DNA from: Piromyces finnis
Taxonomy: Eukaryota; Neocallimastigomycota; Neocallimastigomycetes; Neocallimastigales; Neocallimastigaceae
Direction of reading: 5' to 3'
NCBI GenBank assembly: GCA_002104945.1
Contig: MCFH01000021.1
Span: 186,001-250,000, forward strand
DNA length: 64,000 bases
The notes under the pieces are model-generated. The model worked only from the letters and a program-made list of their open reading frames with translations. It ran no database searches and was not told the origin of the DNA. Made by a program: the position numbers and the translations under genes. Below are positions 1 to 11,810 of this stretch, piece by piece (position 1 is the stretch's first letter; each line of letters begins with the position of its first letter).

Positions 1-2388
1 TCCCTTCTTAGGAATAGAAACAATACTGGATTCATTCCATGAGTTGGGGAAGTCTCCATCCCAAATACGGTTGAATAATTTAAGAATAAAATTTAAACCA
101 TAAGCATCATTATCTGAAGTGGTATTACCGGAAGAATTATTATCTGTAGCATTATTAGAATCATTACTTGATGGAATTAATGCTTTGTAAAATTCAATTG
201 GAATACCATCCGGACCTGATGCTTTATAATTCGGAGTAGAGAGGATAGCTGACTTGACTTCATCAATACTAATATCTTGGTTGATATCCCATTCATCAAG
301 CATAGGGAGTGAAAAACGTTTATTCGTTGGTTCTTCATACCAATGCTCCAAATCAAGACTTACACCACTTGGATCTGATGCAAGCTTTTCGAAATGATCA
401 TGCCACACATCTAGTTGTTCTTCCGTAGCAACAACTAATTCTCCATTTTTGTTTTTAATTGGTTGAGCAATAAAGAAAGAATCTTTTCCAATTTTTGCAG
501 TTTTCTTGATCCATTTCCAGGCCTTCTTAGGATTATGACTTTTCATATACTCACATCCTGTTTTAATCCAATGAAGATATTCTTGTTTCCTAAATTCATT
601 ACATCTTTTGTGGATGTAATCAATGAGCTTACGGTAGATTTTAATTCTTTTAATAAATTCATCTATATCATAAATTCTTTCTTTTTTAAATCTCTTATAC
701 AACTTCATTTTGATTTTTTGGAGATTAAAAATTTGTTGTGAAATATGAAATGAAGACTTTATAACATTATTTGCTGAGGTAATACTGAGCTCGTCTGCAA
801 TTGAAAAAACAGTTGAAGTAAATTCTTTGGAAAGTTCATCTGTAGAAACATTAGGATCGTTGAATTTTGCTGAAAGTATTTGGAATTTATTATGACTGAG
901 AATAGATTCCTTTTCCTCAATACATTTTAATCTATTCCATTTCAGAATTTTCTTAGGAACGTTAAAGTCATTAGAAAAATCTTCCATAGGAATAATTTTA
1001 CCATTAATAAGAAGTGGCTTATGGTCTGATACAGGATAAAAATTATTTATAAATGATCCTGAGTGAATAAGATCTTTCATCTTCGAATTGATAAGAGCAT
1101 GGTCAATGTCGGAAGATTGATCACCTCGAGTCCAAGAGATAGTAGACCCTCTAAGCGGAAGAATTTCCCAATCTCCTAATCCATTAGTTGATAACCAGTT
1201 GGATAATTTTACTTTAGACATATTAAAATCACCAACAAGAATCGATGGATGGGATGAATGAGTTTGTAACCACAAGCGAACTTCTAACTTTGCATGATCA
1301 ACATAGATGTTGTGATGACTATGAGGCATATAAACATTTCCAATCGAGCATTTGAATCTATTCCAGAGACTAAAAGTATAAATAGAAATAATATACTTTC
1401 CAGAGAAGTTTTCAAGTGAGGCTTGACACGAATTGTGAAAACCTAAATATAAACCTCTCATTCCCGGAACTGATTCGTCAGCTTTCTTGAAAAAGTGTCT
1501 ATAGTTTCGCAAAGTAACACGACAAGGATAATCTGTATTCGAACCAGAACCATTACCAGTTTCTTGGAAACATAAGAATAATGGTTTGAAAATAGCTGTG
1601 AAATAGCTAATACTATCCCTCTTTTCATGATTCCACCCATTGGTGTTCCAACTAAGACAAAAAGAAAAGTTATCAGGCTTGTTGGATGAGGAAGAATCGT
1701 TGCTATTATTATTATTATTAAAGTCATCGTTATTAATGGATGATGCATCAGAGGAATAAGTAGAACTATTACTAGATGGCTGTGAAACTGAAGAACTATC
1801 AACTATTGAACTGTTATCAGAGTTGATAGAACTATTAGAATTAATTGTTGAATGTTGAGATTGAAATTGTGTTTGCTGTAGATCTGGAATATTTTCATGA
1901 TGGGAAACTTGTTGAAGATCCTGTTGAAGATCTTGTTGAAGATCGGATTGTTGATGAGATTGTTGAACTGATTGTTGAACTGATTGTTGAAATGATTGTT
2001 GAATAGAATGTTGATGTTTATTAGAAACTAAAATTTTACGTTTGAGAGTGGAAAAAGTGTATTTGTGATTCCTTCTACTACGAGCTGAAAAGGAAATTGA
2101 GGTAACTGAAAGTTTCTTCTTTAACATGTGTAAGATTTTAATACAATCTTTTGATGAACCATGAACCTTGACTAAGAAAAAGTGATCATTGAAAGTTTGA
2201 AAATATTTAACACTAATAACTGAATTAAATTTATCTTCTAGAATAACCTCGAGTTTTTCCCATAGCATATTTACTGACCATGATCGAATACCACGGATAA
2301 AGAAGGAGCGAATATCATCTAAGGGGATACCATAAGACCGGGTACCACGTCTGATATAATTCTTATCTTTAATATAAAGGACTGACAT
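1..2388 (-). CDS. LINE polyprotein, N-terminal 796 codons (partial)
   Basis: The start ATG at 2388 matches the start of the copy at 21757. The reading frame appears open to the window edge; I compared it block by block with the other copy and saw only substitutions and one 12-base in-frame insertion. It encodes a basic N-terminus, a Gln-rich low-complexity segment (QQS units), an Asn/Ser-rich linker, an APE-type endonuclease domain (SWNTNGW, FQETG, VGDFNMS, SDHKPL) and the beginning of the reverse transcriptase (GPDGIPIEFYKA). The catalytic FADD motif lies beyond the edge. The 12-base difference is one extra Gln-Gln-Ser-Val unit, giving 796 codons where copy 2 has 792. Whether this copy is intact overall cannot be judged here. 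Confidence 0.9.
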   Translation of the reverse strand, partial: MSVLYIKDKNYIRRGTRSYGIPLDDIRSFFIRGIRSWSVNMLWEKLEVILEDKFNSVISVKYFQTFNDHFFLVKVHGSSKDCIKILHMLKKKLSVTSISFSARSRRNHKYTFSTLKRKILVSNKHQHSIQQSFQQSVQQSVQQSHQQSDLQQDLQQDLQQVSHHENIPDLQQTQFQSQHSTINSNSSINSDNSSIVDSSSVSQPSSNSSTYSSDASSINNDDFNNNNNSNDSSSSNKPDNFSFCLSWNTNGWNHEKRDSISYFTAIFKPLFLCFQETGNGSGSNTDYPCRVTLRNYRHFFKKADESVPGMRGLYLGFHNSCQASLENFSGKYIISIYTFSLWNRFKCSIGNVYMPHSHHNIYVDHAKLEVRLWLQTHSSHPSILVGDFNMSKVKLSNWLSTNGLGDWEILPLRGSTISWTRGDQSSDIDHALINSKMKDLIHSGSFINNFYPVSDHKPLLINGKIIPMEDFSNDFNVPKKILKWNRLKCIEEKESILSHNKFQILSAKFNDPNVSTDELSKEFTSTVFSIADELSITSANNVIKSSFHISQQIFNLQKIKMKLYKRFKKERIYDIDEFIKRIKIYRKLIDYIHKRCNEFRKQEYLHWIKTGCEYMKSHNPKKAWKWIKKTAKIGKDSFFIAQPIKNKNGELVVATEEQLDVWHDHFEKLASDPSGVSLDLEHWYEEPTNKRFSLPMLDEWDINQDISIDEVKSAILSTPNYKASGPDGIPIEFYKALIPSSNDSNNATDNNSSGNTTSDNDAYGLNFILKLFNRIWDGDFPNSWNESSIVSIPKKG

Positions 2389-2790
2389 GATAATAAATTC
2401 TAATTAAAAAATATTGAATATAAAATAAATACTAATAAAAATTACAAATATAACGTATATGGAAAAAAATCTGTCTCTCTCTCTCTTCTTAAAAGTACTG
2501 GATAGTACAAAAATTGTTACGATGCTTTGTTTAAAGTTTCTTTTTTTTGAATTCTAGTTGTAAATTTTCTTTAAAAATTCTAGTTTTGGTTTGTTGTTAG
2601 TAAATTCGATTCGCTTTTTGACACTAAACTTGTTTGACTTTACTTTTCATTAAATATTTAAATTGGTAAAAAATTTGAATCAAGAATGTCGACACCAGAA
2701 AGCTTGTGAATAGTATTTTTACATGATGTAGAGTGAATCAGTCTCTTACAAGAAACAATACAACAATAGCTACATGAATATAAAAGTACA

Positions 2791-3000
2791 ATGCAAATGC
2801 TAAAGTTGACTACATTGGATTCTTACAAGAGAAGAGTAGTACTACATGAATACATGAATAAAAGAAAAAATACAGCAACAAAATGTATTACTCTTCTAAT
2901 TAAATACTATACAAACTTACCTGAAAAATCAAACATTCACTTATTCATCAAATACTTAAATTTGATGAATAAAATGTTTTTTAATCGCTCAGTACCATGA
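2791..3000 (+). other. Antisense 69-codon ORF in the LINE 5' leader (copy 1)
   Basis: This small ORF runs opposite to the LINE, between the monomers and the polyprotein start. A 69-codon ORF sits at the matching place in copy 2 (21143-21352, minus). The two proteins share both ends and differ in the middle, where one single-base insertion and one single-base deletion cancel out and restore the frame. An 11-bp inverted repeat (ATTCATCAAAT and its complement) lies at about 2943-2970 inside it. Coding function is unproven; its position recalls ORF0 of primate L1. Confidence 0.4.
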
Positions 3001-3032
3001 GCTTAGTCCTAATAATTTTCCCTTAAGACTAA

Positions 3033-3508
3033 CCAAGCATCCATTGCGCAATGCTTGGATTTAATTCTTTCTACTCTCTCAGTACCATGAGCATGAGTAG
3101 ACCCCCTTGAGAAATTACATTTATTAAATAAATGAAGGCACATTCCTAAGAGGGCACCAAGCATCCATTGCGCAATACTTGGATTTAATTCTTTCTACTC
3201 TCTCAGTACCATGAGCATGAGTAGACCCCCTTGAGAAATTACATTTATTAAATAAATGAAGGCACATTCCTAAGAGGGCACCAAGCATCCATTGCGCAAT
3301 ACTTGGATTTAATTCTTTCTACTCTCTCAGTACCATGAGCATGAGTAGACCCCCTTGAGAAATTACATTTATTAAATAAATGAAGGCACATTCCTAAGAG
3401 GGCACCAAGCATCCATTGCGCAATACTTGGATTTAATTCTTTCTACTCTCTCAGTACCATGAGCATGAGTAGACCCCCTTGAGAAATTACATTTATTAAA
3501 TAAATGAG
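3033..3508 (-). repeat. Four 124-bp tandem monomers in the LINE 5' leader
   Basis: Units begin at 3033, 3157, 3281 and 3405, exactly 124 bases apart, and are nearly identical; the first differs slightly. Each holds the 10-bp perfect palindrome ATTGCGCAAT (3043-3052, 3167-3176, 3291-3300, 3415-3424) and a conserved CTCTCAGTACCATGAGCAT block. Tandem promoter monomers at a LINE 5' end are known from mouse L1; a promoter role here is inference from position and arrangement. Confidence 0.9.
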
Positions 3509-4508
3509 CAAAAGGCATGACATGGGAGGAATAGATCGGATGAGATCTTTAATAATACAATTTGATTTTCTCTATTTAACAAAGCATTTCACTTGTTGCG
3601 CAGCACAAATACCTGAAAGGGTAAGAATCTTCATATCTCTTGTAAGAGCATATCGGACACATCATGGAATTCAAAAAATCTAATTATGAAAAAAATATTT
3701 ATCTTTTTATAAATAAATGCACAAATGTTAACAACGAATAATTATTTAGAGACACACAATAATAAAGAAAGTAATAATTATTTTATATATAAAAGTTTTT
3801 ATTTTATTAACATTTTAAACCATTGATTTTCCTTTTTTACATTTTTTAAAAGAAAAAAAAACTTTACTTTTTTTTAAATAAAGGAATTCACATTTTAATA
3901 TATCTTATTCTGAACTTGAAAAAAAAAAACAATTTTTTTTTTTCTTTTTATTTTGGCAAGAAAAATCCTTTACTGTATATTTGATGGATTATAAAAATAT
4001 CTAATAAAAAATATTAGATAATAATATTTTCTATTATTATTTTCTTCTTGCAAAAATAAAAATTAATAAAATACATTAACCAACAAATTATTTTTATAAG
4101 GTCAAAAATTATTTAATTTTCATTTGTTGTTGTTATTGTTACTTCACATACATTAACTATGCGTATCTTTTCAAATATTTTCTCCTTTAATTCAAAATTT
4201 TCTTTCCCTTATTTTTTTCATTTTTTGTTGGCATAATGTAATTTTTTTAAATTCAAAAAAAGAATATTTTTAAACCAAAAAAATTATTATTTCATCAAAA
4301 AAGGAAATATAATTATAAAATAATGATTTATCTTCAAAATTTTTTTCTATTTCCTATTTTTTAAAAATAAATTAATCCACAAAAAAAAAAAAAAAATCTC
4401 CAAAAAAACAAAAAAATTAATCCTAATTTTTTTCTTTTTTTTTACAAACTCATTTTTAAACTTCCCTAAGCCACGTTTAATAAGAGTAATACTCTAATTC
4501 TAGAATGC
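3509..4508. other. Gene-free stretch between LINE copy 1 and threonine aldolase
   Basis: Bases 3509-3660 are less A+T-rich than the rest and could be the outermost LINE leader or another relic. From 3660 to 4508 the sequence is A+T-rich with many homopolymer runs. It includes the 3' flank of the aldolase gene, which is transcribed toward it. No ORF or RNA gene seen. Confidence 0.6.
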
Positions 4509-5633
4509 TTAAATAGCATCCATGACACCTTCCTTGTGTCTTTGAATAATTTCACGCATAACTTGTGTATAACGTTCAACATGATCACGATTACCAAGAT
4601 GGACTACAAAACGACTTGATCCAGAAATCTTAAAACCGTAAGAAGCAACTTCTCTGGCTAATTCAGCTAACTTAATTGGGGCAGCAGTATCTTCTACCCA
4701 AACCATATTAGTATCAACACGTTTAATTAACTTGTAACCCATTTCTTCTAATTGTTGACCTAAATACTTAGCAGCAGCATGATCTTTATTAAGTTGTGGG
4801 AAATGATTTTCAAGTGCGTAAAGACAAGCACCAGCTAAATGACCAGCTTGTCTCCATGCACCTCCAAAAATCTTACGCCATTGTCTTGCACGTTCAATAA
4901 ATTCTGCAGAACCAGTTAATACAGAACCAATTGGTGCTCCTAAACCCTTAGAGAAACATAATGATACGGAATCAAAGTACTTTGCGTAATCTTTAATTGA
5001 AATTCCAGTTTCACGAGAAGCATTCCATAAACGAGCACCATCTAAATGAAGAGGAAGTCCTTTGGCTCTAGCAAAATCATGAATATCTTTAATAGCTTCA
5101 ATTGGCATAATTTCACCATCTAAAGTATTTTCAAGAGAAATAAGTTTAGTTGGTGCAGAATAAATAGATTTGTGTACAAGAGCATCTTCAATATCTTCTG
5201 AGGTAATATAAGACTTTCCGCTTTTTGGTTGAACTGGAGTCATTAAAGCACCAGCATGAATAGCAACACCACCACATTCTAAATTGAATACGTGTGAACG
5301 AGAATCACAAAGAACAGAATGTGGTGGAGCTTGTAAATGTGAACGTAAAGCTAATTGATTCGACATAATACCAGATGTAACAAACATTGCTGCTTCCTTT
5401 CCAGCTAAATTAGCGACAGTTTGTTCTAAAAGATTAACAGTTGGATCTTCACCATAACCATCGTCTCCAACTGGATAAGTGTACATAGCAGCAATCATTT
5501 CCTTAGTTGGTTTTGATACAGTATCAGAACGGAAGTCAATAACTTCTTCTGGATTAAACTTACTTAATCTTTCCTTAATTAATTGATCTACTTCTCCGTA
5601 GATGTTAGTGTTAGTCTTTTTTTCGGCTGGCAT
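4509..5633 (-). CDS. GLY1: Low-specificity L-threonine aldolase (PLP enzyme)
   Basis: Single-exon gene of 374 codons. The product should split threonine or allo-threonine to glycine and acetaldehyde using pyridoxal phosphate, in the cytosol. The fold-type I aldolase signatures are all present: the DFRSDTVSKPT strand near residues 33-43, the GDDGYGEDPT loop (56-65), the SLENTLDGEIMP segment (166-177), the DGARLWNA motif with the Asp that would contact the PLP ring nitrogen (D198), and the Schiff-base lysine in SLCFSKGLGAPIGS (K229). Length fits yeast Gly1 (387 residues). The first 25 residues are charged and show no targeting signal. Unlike every other intact cellular gene here it has no intron. 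The start is the first ATG of the frame, in a sparse A-rich leader. Confidence 0.93.
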   Translation of the reverse strand: MPAEKKTNTNIYGEVDQLIKERLSKFNPEEVIDFRSDTVSKPTKEMIAAMYTYPVGDDGYGEDPTVNLLEQTVANLAGKEAAMFVTSGIMSNQLALRSHLQAPPHSVLCDSRSHVFNLECGGVAIHAGALMTPVQPKSGKSYITSEDIEDALVHKSIYSAPTKLISLENTLDGEIMPIEAIKDIHDFARAKGLPLHLDGARLWNASRETGISIKDYAKYFDSVSLCFSKGLGAPIGSVLTGSAEFIERARQWRKIFGGAWRQAGHLAGACLYALENHFPQLNKDHAAAKYLGQQLEEMGYKLIKRVDTNMVWVEDTAAPIKLAELAREVASYGFKISGSSRFVVHLGNRDHVERYTQVMREIIQRHKEGVMDAI

Positions 5634-7954
5634 TTTTACCTTTAATAATTATATTAATTATAAACATTATAATATATATTTTAAAACAATAAAAATTAAT
5701 ACTTTGTTATAACAATTATTATTAAAATTTTTCATGTATAATTGATATTATATATCAAATTATTTTATTTCTTTTGTTTAAGCTTATTTTTATTTTATTT
5801 TTTTTTTATTCTTTCTTTTTTTTTTAATATATTTACTTTATTTTATTAACTATATGTTTAGTAAAAAAAAAAAGTTTTTTTGAATAATACTCTTTATTCA
5901 AATAAATAAATAAATAATTTTATGATATTATAAATAATTATAAGGTTAAAATAAAAATATGGATTTTTTGTTCTTTTTATATAAAAATTTTTTTCTAGTT
6001 TTTTTTAAAGAATATATCTAGGAATTAGGAATTATGTAAATTATGATTTATAGTATATTTTATTACATAGATAGCCATTAAATTATTAATTCATTAATAC
6101 AACCCTAATTATTATTATTAATTGTACATTGTGTATAATATAATAATTATTATAATTATATTTAAAATAGTAATAATAAAAAAAGGATTATTGATTTCAA
6201 TTCAATAAACTTTATTTCCCATTGATTATAATATATTAATATTATGATTATGATTAATATTATTATATGGTAGAATGATAATTAAAAAATTAATATTACG
6301 AATTTTTTAATTATCAAAAATTATTTCATTAGGATTAACAAATTAAAAAAATACATAAAAAAATTATTAAACTATACATTGATTTGAAAAGAAAATAAGT
6401 ACTTTTTAGGAATAATAATAATATAAAATAATTGGTGTTATTGCTATTATAATTGTTACAATTATATATTTACTTTTATTATTTATTTTAGTATTATTTT
6501 TATTATTATTATTTATTATTTATTATTATCAATTTTTTATTTTTTTACTTCAACATAATCTTCTATTTATTTATCCCTATTAAAGCATTTAATCCATGTT
6601 TTAATTCAATAAACAAAATAGTTAATATATTTTAGATATTAAAAGTTTAATATATTAATATAATATATTATATTGTGTTATATAGCAATATATTTTTAAT
6701 ATTAAATTTTATACTTTTATAACCGGAATCATCAAATTGTAGTAATATAAATATATGGCTTTATATGTTAGTAAATGGAAAGATATTTATTTCAATATAT
6801 TTTAATATATTATATAATGTATTTATCAATATATTAATATGTATATATATTCAAATTATTACAAATCACCAACGGTTTTCATTTAAAAATTGCAGTTTAT
6901 AGGCATGATTAAATTTTAATGATGAAGTAATAAAAATTAAGGTTAATCGTAAATGATTTGAATATATATATAATTACCATAATAATCTATTATATTGCTA
7001 ATATATTGATAATATACTGAATATTAATAATAAAAATGGTACAATAAAATAACTTAACATTTTAAATTATATTATATATTTATATTAATAATATATAATT
7101 TTATATTGAAAATATTAAGATCTATTTATTTGTTTGTTGTTGTATAAAGATCATAATCTGTCAAATTTATTATTATAAAACAAGGCGTCTCAAAATCATA
7201 CAATAATTTAATATATGTTAGGATGCAAAAATAAAAGAGAAAAAATATTACAGCATCGGATTTTAAAAAAATATGGCATTTTTATTATTTATTATTAAAA
7301 AATAATAAAAGGGTGTTATATAAATTCATGTATAATGCTATAGTATAAAATATTATATTTCTAATAATTAGTTAATATAAAATAAAAAAATAAATAATTA
7401 TAATAAACTTTGATACAATCATAAAATTGTTTCTGACACAAAAACATAAAGACCATTTAATGAATAATCTAAGAGAATATTTAATTAGAATAGTAATATT
7501 AAAAAAGTGCACCACCATTATAAACTTTACTTTATCCTCTTATTATATCAAAGACCTACTAATGTAAAATATATAGTGAAAGGTTATAGTTAAATTTAAT
7601 ATTCAATTTATAAATAATAATTACTGTAACTTTTTATTAAACGTTATTAGTAATCATTTAAACATTAATTATCTATTTATTTATTTAATTTATGTATATT
7701 ATTATATTATTATTATTTAAAAGAAGCATACAAATTTTATAAAAAGGTTAACTGATATTCAATAAATATTACTTCTATTACAGAAATAATATGCTAATAC
7801 CTTTATTAATACATATTAAGGGTTGGATTTTTCCTTAATTAATAATATAATTTTATATAATTTTAATAATAAGATTAATAAACTTTGTGATAACAAATCT
7901 ATATTAAGAATTTTTTCATTAAGAAACCATATATGAAAAAAAGACTTTACTACT

Positions 7955-8346
<392 letters not shown>

Positions 8347-9858
8347 GGTCGGATGGTTTTTATTTTCATATACGGAATATTAATAATTTTATATAATTAT
8401 AATCTAACAACATAAAAACTTTAATCTTGGTTAATTTTAATTTTTTATGGAAATATTTACATTTTTATATACATTATTGCTTTTATTATATACATTTATG
8501 CATTATTTATAAATATATTTGGTTTTTTATGGAATTTTTTAGAATAATTGATTTAATTTAGATAAAATTTATCTCTAATATAGGAATTTATACATTAGAA
8601 TCAATTTTAGCCATATATTAATAATTATTAAAATAGGTGTCAACTTATCAAAAAAAAAAAAAAGAATATTAAAAAAGTATTAGTATATTTCATTTTTGGA
8701 TTATAGTGAAATATTTTATTTTTATATATCTATCAAAAAAATAAATATATTTTTAATATAAAATGATATTTAAAAATTATGGTGATATATAAACTATGGA
8801 AATAGTTTATTATAATAAACAACAACAACAACAAAAAAAAGGAAATATAATATTTATAACTATTTTTATATTTAATTAAGAATAATTTAAAAATAAATTA
8901 AATAAACTATCGATTTTTATTTATTTATTAGAATTAGGAATTAAAAAAAAATTTACAGAAAAATTAAAGTATTGATATGAAATCCTTTTTTAATTATTTA
9001 AATAGGAAATACCAAATCTCCAAATTTAATTATTTCTTAATTTTTTTTGTATAATCATCTAATCCTTGATAATATTATTTATGAATTATATTAAATCATT
9101 CTTAGTTAACTTTTTTTTTGAAAAAAAAAAAAAAAAAGACAATTTTAACACTATTAATGTTTTATTCTATATAACAATTACATTTAACATTTCCGAATAT
9201 TTATAGATATATTATAATTCATAGTAAAAAAAAGGATACATGATTTAAAGAATAAAATACATAATTTATTATATTATTTTTTATTTATTTTTATTAAATT
9301 AAAATATTGAAAAGTAAATATATATATATAATTATTGATTAAATAAATATAAAAAATATACTAAAACTTAGTAAAGAAAAAAGATAATATACCTTAAGAA
9401 TCTAAAATAAAACTTAAAAACTATTTTTTTTAGAAAAAAAAAAAAAAAAGAAAAGAAAAAAGAGTAAAGAATTTATTATTTATTTTTTAAATAATAACTA
9501 GTAATTAAAAAAAAAAAAAATTAAAACAAATAAATATCACAAAGGATTTTTATAGTATCCATTAATATATACTAAAAAGATATTAAATAAAAAAAATATA
9601 TAAAAATTTCTTATAAATAAATAACTGCTTTTTTTTCTCTTTTAATCCATTTTTTTCTAATTTTTATATTAATAATAGAATCTATAATGAAATATTAATT
9701 TAAATCATTATAAGTTTATGTTATTATTGTCATCCTTTTTTCCTAATATTTTTGCCCTGTTCTTTTTTTTCTTTTGATTTTTTATATACTATTTTTAATT
9801 TCTTATCTGCTTTTTTTTTTCTTTTTTCTTTTTATTTTCTTGAATCGTCTAAATATAT

Positions 9859-11190
9859 TTATTCAAAATCCCAGTCGTATTCTTGGAAATAAAGGTGACC
9901 AATACGCTTGCAATGATTAACTAAATTACGCTTATTCATAACTAAAGTTTTTAATGGATAGTCATATGGTAATTGAATGATACTTGCAATGAAAGAGAAA
10001 ATATAGATATCAAGTGAAGTTGGTTCTTGAGTTCCGAAAACGTATTCAGATTCTCCAAGTAAGCTAGACAAACACTTAATATCTTCATTAGCAAGTTCAT
10101 ATAATTCATCATCACTAAATCTACCAAGACCTTGTAAGTGTAAAGTATTTTGAACATTTTTTTTAATTTTACTTAAAATACATGATCTACAATACCATGG
10201 AATATCCTTGAAGCAAGTTTTAGTGAAGTTATAACCATCCTTAGTTAACCATCTTTGTTTCATGATAATGAAGTATAAATGATCTTCTAATAATCTATTT
10301 ATATTAAAGTTATAAATTAATATTAATTTATTATTCCATTATCAACTAAATATATTCTAATATTTTTATAAAGCTTATAAAAACACTTTTCATGATTTAA
10401 ATAAACATATATACCTTTTAGTAGCAAGAGCAATAGCCTTTTCATCACTAACTAAATTAGAATCTGGATCAAATTCAATTTGATCATTTATCCAATTGAT
10501 AATGAAACTAGAATCCTATTTATATGTTTTTAATTAATGTATATATTTGATTTAATTATTACATAATTAGGCTTTTAATATAACTTTTATATATATATAT
10601 TTTTCTGAATTCATAATATCTGAATTTTTATAATAATTAATATTAAAATTAATTTATATTTTATTTTTTAAAACCTACATCAAGAATTTCACCATTTCTT
10701 TCAATGAATGGAAGTTTTCCTTTTGGAGCTAAATTGAAATTTGGCTTTGAAACAACAGTATACTTAAGACTAGCAAAACGAAGATAAGCTTCGAGTTTAA
10801 GGCAGAATGGAGACTTTTAAAAATGGAATAGAAATAAAATATAAATTAGATTTTAAATTGATTTAATAACAATATTATAATTAATAATGATATTATATTT
10901 ACAAGTGATGGTAAGTATTGATCAACATTTCCGTATTTATGAAGATAAATCATATCTTCTTCGTAATTCTTTTTTAAACAGAAACTATTTTTAATGTTAC
11001 GGAAGAACTTTTTAATAATTGGAACAATAACAATAACAGCAAATAAAAATCCTGAAACACATAAAATTGGAGAATAGGTCATTGGGTATTTTGGGAAGGA
11101 TAAATTCCATTTTTCTTTTATTGGTTTGTCATAAAGATCAATAAATTCTGATACTTTATTAACAAAATATTGAATTTGTTCTTTTTCCAT
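9859..11190 (-). CDS. FAXC/metaxin-type GST-fold membrane-anchored protein
   Basis: Four exons join in phase: 11190-10903, 10813-10679, 10515-10415 and 10294-9859, giving 319 residues. Residues 41-59 form one hydrophobic membrane segment. Next comes a thioredoxin-like GST N-domain, seen as SPFCLKLEAYLRFA and then GKLPFIERNG. It is followed by a helical GST C-domain with the family-typical LLGESEYVFGTQEPTSLDIYIFSF block. This matches the 'failed axon connections'/CDR group of metaxin-like proteins. Members are membrane-associated, and their enzymatic role is not settled. SPFC places a serine and a cysteine where a GST would have its active residue. The acceptor of exon 4 was chosen at 10295-10296 because only that choice keeps the RLLEDH segment in frame. 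The function in fungi is unknown to me. Confidence 0.85.
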
Positions 11191-11810
11191 TTTTTTTGTG
11201 TCTTTATAAAAGAATGATTTTTTTAATATTGAATATAATATAAAAAAGGAAGAAAAAAAAAAAGAATAATTTTAGGAAACAAACACAATAAAATATTTTG
11301 GATATTATATATATATTAAAAAATTACTATATATTAAATTAAATATTCTTTATATTTGTTATGCTTATTTAAAAATACTATTAATTCATCCTATAATAAA
11401 TTATAATTTCCTTTTAAAAGGAATTTGTGATTATTATATTAAGTACATTTTTTTTCTTTTTATTTTCTATCAATTTACTGTTAAATTTATTCTATAATCT
11501 TTCTGGACAATAGATTAATATAGTAAAGTACTTCTATTGTTGTCATCTTAAATATTTATATATATTACCTATATTAATTAAAAACGAACTTTTTATTAAT
11601 TTAAGTATTATTTTTAAAATAATATAATTGTTAAAAAAGAAAATTTTTATTTCTAATTTTTTTTTGCTAATAGATTAGTTTATTTTTTTTTTTACAATAC
11701 ATTACATTAATAAATTTAATTAAATAAATATATAAACATGGATTATTATTGGTTTCTAAAAATTTATTGTACAAATAAATTAAATTAAGTTTTTTTTTAT
11801 TAAATAAAAT
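11191..11810. other. Spacer between FAXC-like gene and centrin
   Basis: A+T-rich with A and T runs. It holds the upstream region of the FAXC-like gene and the 3' flank of centrin; both genes are on the minus strand. No ORF seen. Confidence 0.6.

Larger units (their letters stand above)
1..3508 (-). mobile_element. Non-LTR retrotransposon (LINE), copy 1, 5' part
   Basis: This is the 5' portion of a LINE read on the minus strand. It matches, base for base over most of its length, the 5' half of the complete copy at 20989-26609. Position 1 corresponds to position 24132 of that copy, so the 3' half lies outside the window. It carries a long 5' leader (2389-3508) with four tandem 124-bp monomers, against a single truncated monomer in the other copy. 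A further 150 bases (3509-3660) are less A+T-rich than the flank and may also belong to the element, but nothing in the window can confirm that. The target duplication cannot be seen because the 3' end is missing. Confidence 0.93.

Noticed and set aside
4509-5633. Possible bacterial transfer of the intronless threonine aldolase
   Set aside because: Lack of introns and fuller codon use are suggestive only; the protein also resembles yeast Gly1, so transfer cannot be claimed without a tree.
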